From Saccoglossus kowalevskii (taxonomy: Eukaryota; Hemichordata; Enteropneusta; Harrimaniidae): a stretch of 64,000 nt of DNA. The DNA is taken from NCBI RefSeq assembly GCF_000003605.2, contig NW_003116447.1, forward strand, positions 1,067,173 to 1,131,172, read 5' to 3'. The notes below the pieces were generated by a model. That model saw only the letters and a list, made by a program, of their open reading frames with translations. It had not been told where the DNA came from and did no database searches. The translations under genes were made by a program, and so were the position numbers. Shown here piece after piece: positions 47,954-60,817 of this stretch; position 1 is the first letter of the stretch; every line of letters begins with the position of its first letter.

Positions 47954-48656
47954 GGTTGTCTTCCCATGATGGTTTGCACACAGTATCACAGGTTGTCTTC
48001 CCATGATGCTTTGCATACAGTATCACAGGTTGTCTTTCCATGATGCTTTGCACACAATATCACAGGTTGTCTTCCCATGATGCTTTGCATACAGTATCAC
48101 AGGTTGTCTTTCCATGATGCTTTGCACACAGTATCACAGGTTGTCTTTCCATGATGCTTTGCATACAGTATCACAGGTTGTCTTTCCATGATGCTTTGCA
48201 TACAGTATCACAGGTTGTCTTTCCATGATGCTTTGCACACAGTATCACAGGTTGTCTTTCCATGCTGCTTTGCACACAGTATCACAGGTTGTCTTCCCAT
48301 GATGCTTTGCACACAGTATCACAGGTTGTCTTCCCATGATGCTTTGCACACAGTATCACAGGTTGTCTTTCCATGATGCTTTGCATACAGTATCACAGGT
48401 TGTCTTTCCATGATGCTTTGCATACAGTATCACAGGTTGTCTTCCCATGATGCTTTGCACACAGTATCACAGGTTGTCTTTCCATGCTGCTTTGCACACA
48501 GTATTACAGGTTGTCTTTCCATGATGCTTTGCATACAGTATCACAGGTTGTCTTCCCATGATGCTTTGCACACAGTATCACAGGTTGTCTTTCCATGATG
48601 CTTTGCACACAGTATCACAGGTTGTCTTCCCATGATGCTTTGCACACAGTATCACA
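47954..48656. repeat. Minisatellite, 37-bp unit, exactly 19 copies
   Basis: Unit GGTTGTCTTYCCATGATGCT + TTGCAYACAGTATCACA. 703 bases hold 19 units with no length change. Variation is confined almost to three sites: TTC/TTT after GGTTGTC, ATGAT/ATGCT, and GCACAC/GCATAC. Because 37 is not a multiple of 3, three units make a 37-codon super-repeat. One plus-strand frame stays open for 62 codons at a time (MMLCIQYHRLSSHDALHTVS...), which is a property of the unit rather than evidence of a gene. Confidence 0.97.
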
Positions 48657-49007
48657 GGTTGTCTTCTCATAATACTTATTTATGTCTGGCATAGAGCAAT
48701 AGATGAATGGGGTTCCTCTTACAATGTTGTAATTTTTCAGTATTTTCTGGTAAACCTTACTGTCCTTTGCTTGTATCCTGGCCCTGTCAAGTTGGCAAAA
48801 AATAAAGGGACAATCAGCTGCTCCTTTTTCATATGTGATTTTCAATTATGCAATAAAAAAACTTGTGTAGTCAGTCTGACAAGCATCATAGACTTCTGTT
48901 GTTGCCTACTTCTGCATTGATGTAGAAATCAGGTAACAAAGTTATCAATGTTGCCTTTCATTAATGTCCGTTAACACCAAACACCTAAATATAGTGGTTT
49001 CTAGTAC

Positions 49008-49109
49008 TACTGTATTTGCTCTATTGATGTGTATACACTTGCATAAGTAAATATTTCAATGATTCAGTTCACAAGCACTTCTATTGGAAATGGTCTTCTA
49101 AATACGATA
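49008..49109. mobile_element. GTATTTGCTxTATTAGAAG inverted-repeat element, copy 2
   Basis: TACTGTATTTGCTCTATTGA at one end and TCTTCTAAATACGATA at the other. The middle CACTTGCATAAGTAAATATT + TCAATGATTCAG matches the 42182-42290 copy. Confidence 0.55.
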
Positions 49110-49119
49110 TATATTGTTT

Positions 49120-52000
49120 CATTCAGTCTGGATCCCCTTATGTCCAAGCAGGAAGATTTTATATAATTTATATCAAAAAACCTGTTTCTAAACGTATTTT
49201 GTATGCACTGTCAAAATTGATTCATCCCCATCTTGCATTGTAAATTTCCACCCCTCAAGAATATTGGACTGACCCTGAAATATTTTTCAAATAATATTGG
49301 TGTATCAGCTTGAGTTTTACAAGGCAGTGTCAACAATAACACCACAGCAAGGGTAAAATAATACTGCCATGTGCCATACTGTTCAGTAATAATGCCACAA
49401 GTGCTGCTAATTTAACACAATCTGCAAGAATACCCATATATAATGGCTTGACTGGACTCCTGGACTGGCTGATAGTAGCTGGCACACCAAAAAATAATCT
49501 ATTCTTACAGACGAGCCGGAACAGAATTTTTTTGTTCGTGTGGGGGAAATTTGGTTAGCATGGGGGAAAACAGAGGTGTTAATTCGAAAATTCATTGTCT
49601 TTTCCTGTTTGTGATTGGTCCTGGCAACGTTTGGGGGATCATCATGTAGCTCCGACTGTGAGAATACTTTAGAGGCCAAAGATAATTAAAATGTTCATTA
49701 ATATTTATTTGGGAGTGTAGGGGTCAAAGATGACTAATTACTGTGAACAAAAATCACATTGTGGTGTTTTATATACTATAAGGCCATTACTATTATTATG
49801 AGAAACAAGGTTATACATGGAATAAACTTTTATTTCATTTCTTCTCTCCGATCAAAGATCTCACTTCAATTCTTTGAGAATCACACAAATCTAATGGAAA
49901 TTTTAATTAATAATTTTATTTTTTTCTTGCCCTCCTCAAAAAAATTGCCTTATAAAAACCCGAGAAACAAGGAATAAAAAAGTCTGGCCTAAACCTCTTG
50001 AAAATAAATTTTGTAAGTATTAAGGTGCATTTCTTCTATTGGCATCTGCCCCAAATCCTATGTAGATTAATAGACAATCCACAGTTTGGGTTAACAATCA
50101 GGCTGGCATACATTACATCTGTATATAGTAGAGGGGTCACCATATGGTCACTGTTGTATAGTGCACTCTAATAAATAAATGCTAATCTCCTTGTACGAAT
50201 GTCAGATATTTCAGAGAAAAGCTGGTTTTCCGATATTTGTCCCACCCCGAAACGGCCTTGAGCTTGATCCTTCAAAGGTCACACATCCTGGCACTCTGCG
50301 AGTATTGTTGTACTTCACCTTTGAATCTAACATTGTTTCTGCTCAAATTTTGTAGAATTTTTTGAAAATGACTTCAGGTCTAAATAAATACCAATTTTGA
50401 AAAAAAAAATTATGTACTGTTTTGTGGATGCATTTCGGGGAGGGGGGGTATTTAGGAAATGGTTAACCCCAGGAAGTACCAGGATGTATGACCTTTTTAG
50501 TGGCCATATTTGATTAAAACGTTAACAACTCATTTTCTTCACATGCCTAAAGCTTTTTTCTTTCCCAATTTCATGCTCAAATTACCTTTGGAAATATAAT
50601 ACCATTACTCCATATATAAAATAAGCTAGACTATACTGATTCCTACCATTAATAATTACATATTTACTATTGAATAGTGCTAACAATTAGTTGTATAGGC
50701 CAGCCAGGGTGTTCATTTTTAGATAACAGCAGGCCAAGTTGCCCATCTATTCAGTAATTTTTACCTAATCTAAACATATATCATGTAGGTCAACTAACGA
50801 GGTATCTTTTTTTTGATTCCATGGACAGAGCGAACCATTAGATGTAGTACATTTAGTAAAATCAATACAGTTTCTCTGGTTTAGAATCATCAGCGAGAAA
50901 AATAGTTAAAATCTTTACCTGTGTTTGTCTAATATGAGAAAGAATAATCGTCCTTTATTTCATGCAAATTATTTTAGTCATGTGATCACTTTTGGGCCAG
51001 TCAGATAATTGTATTACTACTTTACAAAGTTGGGTTGGGAAGGTCTAAATATATAAAATTTGAAAACTACTGGTATGTAAGGTGTAATTTTAATGACATG
51101 CAGTAGTGCATAAACTCACTAGCTTGATTTCTTGAACACATCCTCCTGCTGAACGCCTTCATGGATAGCCGGAATAAATGGCAAACACTGGCATTAGTAG
51201 GCGATGAGTTCTCATATTTATTGATTTCACGTCATTTTGATATTAACTTGTTGATATTGACAGTTAGGATCAAAAGTGTGCATTCAACTGCTCTATTATT
51301 CTGTTCTGTTCTTCGTTTGGTCTTTACAACAAAATAACATCATACAATTTTGAAACTTGCTAATAACATTACTGACGGTGTTTAGCAGATCTCTAAAAAA
51401 ACTGGTCACTATCAATTTGTAAACATTCTAAGGTTGAACATTCCTGCTTTTATTCCCTATGCAGTTCTTGCTATGGTAATTCTTTAAATAACTGCTTGCT
51501 TGTGCTAAAATATTTAATTTGACGAATTCAAATTGGAATAAACATGACTAGATTATTATTTTTATGTGGATTTTTGTCTGTATTTAAATGATATTTAAAT
51601 CATATTAATTCTTAATTTGTTATTGGGGAAAATTAGATTGAATTATTCTCTGGGTTTACTTCTAGCAGATTTTATGCTGCAAGACCAGGTTTCAAATTCA
51701 CTGGTTTGGGAAAAAAACAATGTTTATTCTATTGATAAAATTGAATGTTTTGAGGGTTTTGATTTAACGAATTCAGCTGTTTATGAAATATGTGAAATTG
51801 AAAATAAAACCCAGTGAATATTAATCCATATACAATGTAGTATACATGTTTACACCTGTTTTGTTTGAGAATAAGTTTAATAAATATTGAACGAGTTTCA
51901 TCGGTGATGAAAACAGAATACGACAGTCTTAAATATAACATTTGTACATGTAAATTAGCAAAGGTAGGTCAGGTCAGCTTTTACACTTTGAAAGTTTTTT
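49120..52000 (+). other. Presumed intron, no recognised features
   Basis: AT-rich, with a G-run near 50440. No exon-like segment with matched splice signals. Confidence 0.35.
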
Positions 52001-52002
52001 CA

Positions 52003-52180
52003 CCTTTCACAAAATAACCCTGCATAATGTTTTTTTTTTCCCCTGAAATAACTGTAGCCAATAGAAGATTATGTCAATTTGATCTGAAATCAACTGGGAC
52101 ATTTTTGAAAAATACATAAAACCTAAAAAAGTTGCCCCAGCATTTTGTTGAAAAAAATTTGTATTGAAAGTGTTAAACAA
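52003..52180. repeat. AT-rich dispersed repeat (CACAAAATAA family)
   Basis: CACCTTTCACAAAATAACCC + TGCATAATG, then GTAGCCAATAGAAGATTATG + TCAATTTG, parallel to 17100-17250 and 53972-54125. Diverged; limits approximate. Confidence 0.45.
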
Positions 52181-52666
52181 CTGATTGTCTTGTATAAAAA
52201 TACTATCTGCGATCACAGCAAAATGCATTAATTTTCAAAGCAATTGTATTCTTCAAATATACAAGTTTTTCTCTACAAACAATTAGAATAATACAGTGAA
52301 GTGAAAGTGAAGCACATTTTTGTATCTTCTCTTCCTGATTATGGAAATGTTATGAATACAAATGGAGGCCGTATTTGAATTTATTTCTAGTTGTCCATTT
52401 ATCTTGGTACTTGTATAAATAAACTCAGTTATGCAATTTGTATGATGTATTACAAGATTTAAGTAGTCAATTTCATAATTGAATTATTATGAACTGTGCG
52501 TGTATCTATTTAATACATCGCTAATGGTTTATTTAAATAGACTGACCTCGTACAGTAAAGGTCAAATGCAGTTCGCAGTGACAGGAGATTTGAAACACGG
52601 TCACAAATATCAGTTCGCTTCAGCTCAGAAATATTTTAGAATTCTAATAATGTAATATCTTTCAAG

Positions 52667-52683
52667 ATGGCTGACATGTATTG
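52667..52683 (+). CDS. Possible start-codon exon of the plus-strand gene
   Basis: TTTCAAG-ATGGCTGACATGTATTG is followed by GTAAGTATT, a consensus donor. The ATG has A at -3 and G at +4, and an in-frame TAG lies 24 bases upstream, so the reading M-A-D-M-Y-(W) would be a genuine start. Exit is in phase 2. If the exon begins at an acceptor it may start at CGCTTCAG|CTCAG (about 52623); otherwise this is an alternative first exon. AAGATGGC also resembles a YY1 site, which is often found at starts. Too short to identify a product. Confidence 0.3.
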
Positions 52684-53971
52684 GTAAGTATTTGACTGTC
52701 TGGAGGTGAAATGTCAGATTCTATCTCTTTATAAATGGGATGTTTCTGCTCCCTGGTTGTTCGAACTCATTAATGTCATCATTTATTATAAGTTGAGTAG
52801 AGAAACTTATCTAAGTTCAACAAACTGCTGTAATCACCATGGCGATAATGGCAATTACTAGATGGTAGATTTTATGTGATGTCTGGTGTAACCATACCAC
52901 ATCTTGTGAAAGATCACCAATATTATCCAGTATATATTGTGCGAGGTTGACAGATGTATTGTATGTTATTTTTTAAGGGCATGTTCAAGCTGATTAAATC
53001 AAAGAATTGTTTTATTATTTGGTCATACTAGAGCCTCTTACCGGTACTATCATCGCCATATTTTTCTGAACACCGAAACAGCAACATTGCCAGCTAAGTT
53101 ACTGACTGGTTTGCTCTGTGCACCTGGAGATCGCTGCGTGATTAGAACAAGTTATTTCAAACCAAACTCAACGAATGTCATTATAGTTGGAGATAATGAT
53201 GTAATTTCCTTTAAATTTATTTTATTCAATCGTGTAAATTGCTATATAACATCAAAAAGTTATCCAAACAAAATGCATGTACTACCAGTCTGAAATGTCA
53301 GAACATATTCGCTAGTGTGCCTGGTGCATGTCCAGACGCTCATAAAGGCATGCATTTAGCCAAATTGCTAACAGTGGTTTGAACTAACCAGTTCTAATCA
53401 TGTAACAATCTGGAGACACTAATAACAAACCAGCCGGCAACTTAGCTGGCAATGTTGGTGTTTTGAACAATATGACGGCGACAGTAAAATACACTCCAAT
53501 TTAAAAAATGCTTTATCTTGTCTGTTAGAAGCGCATCTCAAACTAAAATTTGCAATAATTGTAAGGCGGATCGTTTTTATGATTTATTATAACCATACAC
53601 ACTCAATTACATGAGTGAATATGCTACAAATAAAGAAAACGGGTTTTGCATAATTAATCACAACTTGCCAATGTGAATATTACAGAAATTGGGATTAATG
53701 AAAATCTGTTTGTAAAAATGATAAGTATTAGGGATTTGAGTATATGCAGGTAGGATTAACAAATTATTTTAGAATGGTTATAAATAAATTGGGTGAGTGC
53801 TTTTGTTGTATGCTGACGTTAAGGATGAATTAACTGGTGACTATCGTGGTTAACTTTTGAGTGATATCGTCATAGAGATCTTTTATTCTGCATAGTGGGA
53901 CCTCATTTCAAGTGGAAGAAGGGAGTGGGAATTTTGTTGATCTTGGTAACACTTTGACCACCAGCTTTTTG

Positions 53972-54125
53972 ACCCTTCACAAAATATTTTTTTTTTTTAT
54001 TCTTCGTAAATTGTGATCATGCCCTGTTGCCACTCGAAAATTATATCAATTTGGCACTATTAAAATGATAAAAAATTCATAAATTTATTAAAGTTGCTTT
54101 AAAACATTTATGGTGCTAAAAACAG
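53972..54125. repeat. AT-rich dispersed repeat (CACAAAATAA family)
   Basis: GACCCTTCACAAAATATTTT and GTTGCCACTCGAAAATTATA + TCAATTTGGCAC parallel the copy at 52003. Limits approximate. Confidence 0.4.
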
Positions 54126-55637
54126 TTAATGGTTATTTGGCTTCAGCATTGATCTTTACTAATTGACAGTGTTTTATGTTTCTGGGGTTATAGTTGTCAA
54201 CATCTAATAACATGGCTGGTCAATTGTCAAAGTAGTATTGATTGACTTTGGAATGCACAACTATTGAAAGTGAACTGTAAATAGGCAGGGCAATGAGGTA
54301 AAACTCACCCATCCATGTTATGATGACGCCATATTCTATACATGCACAAAACAGTTGATTTCAATGTGAAAGAGGGCTGTGCTATAACTGGAGGTTGTTT
54401 GATTATCATAGTTTGACAGGGTGATGTGATGTGCCTGACAGACAGACAGGTTAGTTCTTGTAACACTTCAAGACTTGACACTTGTGTGTGTTGATAATGA
54501 TGAGTGGGATAGGCCTGAAGTATGCAGTTGACCTCGCTTTTTTAAGTTTCGAAATTGGTGCTACAAATGCCGCGTCTTGCATGCTGTCTGGATTTATATA
54601 TAGAGTTGTAAAAACTATTTGAACTATAGCACGCAAACTGACCTCTGTTACTGTCTTGTTTACTGAACTCATTTTTTTACTTTTATTTGTGGCCTGTGTT
54701 TTGAGTAGATTGTTCCAGTGTGGCGCATTGCAAGTTTAAAAGTCTTTTTAGGGTGAAATCTTTCAAAGCAATCTCCAATGCTCGGTCCTTTGCTCTATCT
54801 TTTTGTGTACAAGTATAACTTGTAGGAATATATATATATACTATTGGATCTAGGCTTTGTCTGTTTTGAACATAGGAATGTGAATGTTTAGGGGGTCAAC
54901 CCTTTGAAATCAGGGGGGGTGAGTGTGATCTGGGCAATTTTTTTCTTTCATGGTCTCTTATCTGAGTATTTTAATTTTTCTTGACTGTGCCAACATTTTT
55001 CTCTTGCATTATCTACCATGTTATTTTGTTTACATTGCATATTAGTTTTAACAAGTCTTCCAGCCTCCCCCTCCCCCATGATTCAAATGATCAACCCCTT
55101 AGTCTTGAGCTATACTTTAATGTTCATGGCATTCTGAAAAGTCTTTTCAACATGCTAATAGGTTGACAAATAACAGAAAAGGTCATGCTTTTCATTCACA
55201 GGTGAAACGAAGGTATTTCAGTATTACATTCTTCTACAAATGTACAGCCTTACTCGAGCAATGTCATAGTTGACTTGGGTTTCATGTTTATTCAAACCTT
55301 AACACCAAAACAGATTTCAGCAGGAAGGCCCAACAGAAGTTTCTAAACAGGAAACAAAATATGCACTCTGTAAGTTGGTTAGATTTGGTGACTGCAATTG
55401 TCTGGCAAACAAAAGGTATGACTGGGTAGTTTGAAAGTTTAGTTGCCACTCAGTGTTCAGCACTGGTCCTCTATGGTGTTATAGAGTAAAAACAAAGTTT
55501 AGAAGAGATGGGTTCAACCAGTTGACTGTGTAATTTTTGTTCTAAGGTCTCATGCCACTAATCAACCAATGGCTGTTCGTTCAATTTAAATGCCTTTCAC
55601 GAACCAATGACATTTTTTTAAAATATTTTTTTCTCAG

Positions 55638-55661
55638 GTGCGCCCTGTTTGAGGGTCAAAG
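55638..55661 (+). CDS. Possible 24-nt microexon
   Basis: A long pyrimidine tract (ATTTTTTTCTCAG) precedes 24 bases that end at a good donor (TCAAAG|GTGAGC). Joined to the 52667-52683 exon in its phase, it reads M-A-D-M-Y-W-C-A-L-F-E-G-Q, with no stop, and exits again in phase 2. Frame agreement between two independently found candidates is mildly encouraging. No further exon was found to carry the frame on. Confidence 0.25.
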
Positions 55662-55887
55662 GTGAGCCTAACCTGTGGTCTTTTGTTTATTACTTAGCGG
55701 CTGTGTACCTGTGGGTTTATTGGATGGATGTAGTGTATTTGGATGTTCTAATTTTTTTTTTTTCCAGTGATTTCTCTCGGTGCAATCCAAATACAGTCGG
55801 TGTGTCTTGTTTACCTGAGATTTTCAAGAGTTTGAGCTGGCCAACATGTTAGTTTTTTTCATGTGGTTGATTACTGGCATGTTGATG

Positions 55888-55945
55888 ATTGCTGGCATGT
55901 TGATTTCCCATTTCTGAGCCATGTTGATTTCCCATTTCTGAGCCA
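55888..55945. repeat. Short tandem duplication
   Basis: CATGTTGATTTCCCATTTCT + GAGC occurs twice in a row (24-bp unit), and a CATGTTGAT stub precedes them. Confidence 0.85.
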
Positions 55946-56948
55946 TGTTTTCAACTTTGTTTATCATTTTTATAGCAATCTCGTCATATGTTAACATTGT
56001 CGTCTATGGAGTTTCAGTTAGTGTTATGAGACCTAATATTCTGATTTTTAACTTATTTATGTAAAATTCATATGTACTTGAATGGACTAGCTACTGAAGG
56101 TCTAATGCTGACAATTATTGGTGCATTTGTGGCTCCTCAGATCTTTCAACAATTCTATGGGTTTCACTTTATTAACTCTAGATTACTTTGTGATTATTCC
56201 TGCTTTCTGTTCATGTCAGAGGTTTCAGTTTAATTTAGTTTTCTCACCTATTCATACCTTATTCACCTACTATTGGGTCAATGTTAGAGGGCGTTGGTTT
56301 AACCCAAGGACCTGGGTTATGCCAAGGTATCGTCTCTCGGGTAATCATGGAACTTTGGGTTGAGATGAGAACTCTCTCTCCAAGATAAACTAGCCTGAGG
56401 AAAAACCAGTTATTCTGTTCACACCAAAATTGGGTTGAAATTAACTGGGTCAAACCGTATATTTTTAAATATGTGTAATATCTAGTAATATCTATTAAAT
56501 GCACATCACCTATAGAAGTATGTGTAGAACCATAATGCTAAAAAGAGTTCCATCCTGAGGATTATGCGACACATTTGAGAGATTTGCATACTTCATATCG
56601 TAATTGTTCTTTTAGAAGTGTATCTTTATTAATAGTGGTACATGAGAACCAAAAAAACAATTTCATTTTGGTGTTAAGATTATAAAACTTGCACTGAAAT
56701 TTGTTTTTAATATGTAATTTCTGAAAGGGCATGTGCTTCTCATATTGTGTGCATAAATCTATCGCTTGTTGACAAGCATCTGAGTATAAAAGCTAAATAT
56801 AGCGTACCATATTTACTCTATTAGAAGTTCACCTGCAATAGAGGCATGTGTCGATGATAGTCATTCATCAAACCTTCTTGATACTACCATCTGTTGACTT
56901 TCACACAAGCATGCTGTTATTAACTCGCACACAAATTCAATACATGGT

Positions 56949-57422
56949 TTAGCCTTTTTACCATCAGACTTGCCCAAATTTGTCTGCATTTCTTTTTGTA
57001 TTCTTCAATATTTCTTGAAATGAACCCTAATTTTAGAGCCAGAAGACAAAATTTTAGTAAATTTTCAGTTTTTACTCTAAAAAAAATTTGGCTATTTTTG
57101 TCCCAATCTTCTGCAGGAAAGTGCAGACTATAAACATGCCCATTTTGTGAACATGTTGTGAAAAGGGAACATTTTAGAGGTATTTTTTACGGTCCATTGA
57201 AGCACAGCATTGCCACTTGCACCGTTTTGGGGACTAAAATTCATGTATATCATCTGTGAGGCATGCAATAAAAATATTACAACCAAAGAGAACAATTGCC
57301 AACCATTGTTTTTTATATTCATGCACAAATGTATATATATTCCAGCCAGTAATATATCAAAATACCCTATAGTCAAATATGGCTCAGTTTTATGCCATGT
57401 GTACTGCGGTTGAAAAGGTTTA
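56949..57422. mobile_element. TTAACCTTTTCACC element, copy 2 (reversed, longer)
   Basis: TTAGCCTTTTTACCATCAGAC at the left and GGTTGAAAAGGTTTAA at the right are inverted. The first 190 bases are the reverse complement of the 46060-46260 interior, ending at GTGCAGACTATAAAC. The remaining 270 bases are not in copy 1 and may be the fuller element or an insertion. Confidence 0.6.
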
Positions 57423-57829
57423 AGATCTCTGGTTACTGATATATTAGTGACTGCTTAGAATCGAGATGCATAGAATTACAATCAAGACAATGGGAATCCG
57501 GATCTTGGTGACCTCGTATACAGACTTCCAAGTATTTTGTGATTTCAGTCAGTCTCCTTTTCTTTTATGTTTTATGTAAGACATTTAAGTAAAATTTGTT
57601 AGAAACCCATCTTTAATTGAAGCAATAATTTGTATCTTGTGCACTGAATCAGTAAATTTTACCCTTAGACACACCTTTGTTTTTAACACACACCTGTTTT
57701 TTAGTGTAACTGCTAGTAACGAAACAAATGCATACCATAGTTCTTCTATGAGAAGCGCATCTCCAGCAGAACACATATACCACACGTTGCATATACTGTA
57801 TGCAAAATCATAAAAATATGTAATATTTT

Positions 57830-57942
57830 TACCGTAAATACACCTGTTATTTATATCAGTGCATGCCCTTCCAATAAAACAACTATGGTAATTGATTTCA
57901 GCATGTTTTCTTTTATGTACTTCTAATAGAGCAAATACTGTA
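57830..57942. mobile_element. GTATTTGCTxTATTAGAAG inverted-repeat element, copy 3
   Basis: TACCGTAAATACACC at one end, CTTCTAATAGAGCAAATACT + GTA at the other, about 113 bp. The right end is the best preserved in the window. Confidence 0.5.
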
Positions 57943-58782
57943 TGATATTGTTAGTCTTCAAACAAGTTGATTTGGAATTGGGTTGTCATACCGATTAAGA
58001 ATATCATTAAAACATTCAGATTAATCTTGCTCTGCCCTACTGTACCCATTATTAGATTTAATCACTTCATGCACCCTTCACCTAAACAACGGTGTTTTTG
58101 ATGGTTACGCTTGGCGTTTAGAAAATGACCCCTCACCTGGAGAACATTGATTATGGTGTGGAAAGTAGTGCACATGGCAAATTCTATCTTTGTTTTTTTT
58201 TTTAGAATCAAGTTTATCAACATTTTCAAAAATTCAAACATCAAAAATTCAGAAAAAGTTATTCAGTTTATTTTGTGATTGGTGTCAAAAGTTTAATGTG
58301 GGATTCAAAGGTTAATATCCATCATTTCTGTATTATATCTATCATCCCATGTTACAGCTCCATTCTGACAGATTGGATGACTTCTGGATTATGTCTTGTT
58401 GGTAGATGCATTTTGAGAGAATGTAAGGTTGATGGCCTAGTCAAAGTCTTTCAGTTTCAGTTTTTACATGACATGCATGAATGAAGTACTGCAAATAGTG
58501 AGACTATTTTTTGCGCATTGGTATTTTAACCAATTGTCTAAATCAGATAGCATTGTGTGCTATGCTGTAATCCCGGCTTATAAGACAAAACAAATATTTA
58601 TCTAGTGTTAGATTGGCTCAAGTTATGACTTGATTCCTTCATTGCGAAAGTGTTCAGCCTTGTAGATTAGAGATCTGACTGTATAAGCTGTTAGGAGTGG
58701 TAGAACAAACACAGTATACATATATACAAGTGCATACAATTACTTGCCAGAATAGTATATTGAAAATAAAATGTAGAATTAT

Positions 58783-59050
58783 ACATCTGTCACTGTAATG
58801 CCATAAGTTACAGTGTGCCATAATTTTGCGATATTTTACGGGGTATTAGCATCCTACCATATAAGGAAATGCGAATTCCAAATATGGAATGATTACGCGT
58901 GTAAGCGTCCTCTAATAATAATAATAATAATAATAACAACAAGTTCACTGGTTCTGTACTAAACATTTTGATTTCGGCATTCCCATGTGTCCTTGGAAAG
59001 AAAAGATGTATAATAAGGTTATTACGAGGATACCTCAAAGTATTCACTCA
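58783..59050. mobile_element. Dispersed element, copy B (hairpin arm single)
   Basis: Colinear with 16099-16374 (see there). It contains an expanded (AAT)n tract at about 58911-58935 where copy A has CTAATAATAA. It carries the left arm TATTACGAGGATACC... of the hairpin, but the right arm is absent. Confidence 0.65.
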
Positions 59051-59621
59051 AATAATATCTCATATTATTACACCCTACTGTTGCTAGGAATGTCAGAAAA
59101 ATAATGCTTTGCTTGACAAATTTTACTCAAACATTTATTATACTAGTATATCTCCTTTCATATTCATAGGTTCTGCTTTTTGCAAAAAAAAAAATAAGAA
59201 AGGTTCTGCTAACCCGAATAAAAAAATAAAGATTATTGTAAGGGTACTTTTCCTAAAACCACTGATAAGATTGATTCAGTTGTCCTTTTGCACCTGCTGT
59301 TTGTAGATAGGAAATTGTTTATAATTTTCAGAAATGTTTATCGCTGTATGTGGGCTTTTTTTAAACTTCAGGAAATAATGACAGTGATAAATGAGTAACA
59401 TGACTTCTGCAATACTAGTACTTGGCTGGTTGTGTGCTGCATACTAAGCCAGTTACATCAGCGATACATCATAAATCTTGTACGTGGGCAGAGACTGTGT
59501 TCGGCCTTCAGAGACCATTCATCTTGTTAACATGACGAAAAGGAAGAATATTTCATCTTTTATGATTAGATAATTTGTAATCCAATACTATAAGACATAA
59601 AACTTTGATATGATTAGGGGA

Positions 59622-59639
59622 CCCCCCCCCCCCCCCCCC
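59622..59639. repeat. C-run of 18
   Basis: GGGGA followed by 18 C and a G. The length may be uncertain in the assembly. Confidence 0.8.
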
Positions 59640-60817
59640 GTTTGAGGAGTGTGGTTACATGTATGTGTACCAGATGCACTTCTAATAAAGCAAATACAGT
59701 ATGGAGCTATCAAACTTCCCTGGCTGCAGTAGTACCGTAACATTTGTATTAGAAGCCACATCCCTAATAGAAGTCACACCCATTCTTTTTGAATAACTGA
59801 GAATCTAAAATTCACCATTACTCATATTTGTGTGGATGCTCAAAGCTGCATCTCCTCTGTTGCATTGTACCATTTTAATAGAAGCCGTGGCTTCTCGTAC
59901 AGATTTTACATTAGCTACCTTCAGCTTATTGTACAAGTCGTAGATACTGATAGATAATTTTAGTGGGAGATGATTTCCTTCACTATAATTAGAACGCCCA
60001 GGTGTATCATTATGATGGTATCTCTCCTGTACAGCTTGGTGTCAGAGATCATACGAGTCACTGCTGGAATTACTGTTTGATTCATTGCTCATTCAACTCG
60101 CATAATTATTCTAATTAGAAAGAAGAATCTAATATTTCATTGTGTCCCACCTGTACTGGATGGTGTTGTTAATTTCCCACAGTTGGCTCTTGGGAGATAT
60201 AATTCACCCACACTCTTTATCTTTTAGTAGTTAGTGTACTTGTCTGCCTAGAATGTCAAATGGTTATATTCTTGGCTCATTATCTATTGATGACAATTCT
60301 TTTTTTATGTTTCATACGTATGATTCCATTTAAAGGGGCAACTATCAGTCCATGGGATTGCACTATGTATTACCTTTTTCTTTGTGATATTTGTAGTGAT
60401 TTTTGACTAGTTTAATGTGGCATAATTTGTTAATATTTTTACCAGTCAGTGTGTGCTAAAAATGTCATGCATAGGTTTGCACTGGTTGCTATGATTTGTC
60501 TTTCTTGGTTATGAACAGACACTGCTTAAATACATTAGACGCATAATTAATGAGCACATGTCGTACAAATACATTTATTACAGTATGATAATATTGGCGT
60601 ATCTAATTTGATTCAGAGATTTAAATTTAAAAAGAACTTCTTAAAGTTGAAAGCAAAAAATGTTGTCTATATGTAAAATGTAGATCCCCTACCCCATGAT
60701 TCTGACATCTTTTTAGTGGATCTAAGGTTTTTCGACATGCATAATGTATTGTTCTATTTGAATATTAGATTCTATTTATTTTTCTCTGCTTGGTAGATTA
60801 TTAAACTCCTGTGGAAT

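Noticed and set aside
48188-48598. Two 62-codon plus-strand frames with a repeated MMLCIQYHRLSSHDALH pattern
   Set aside because: They are produced by the 37-bp minisatellite, which lacks stops in that frame; there is no start context, splice signal or flanking coding sequence.
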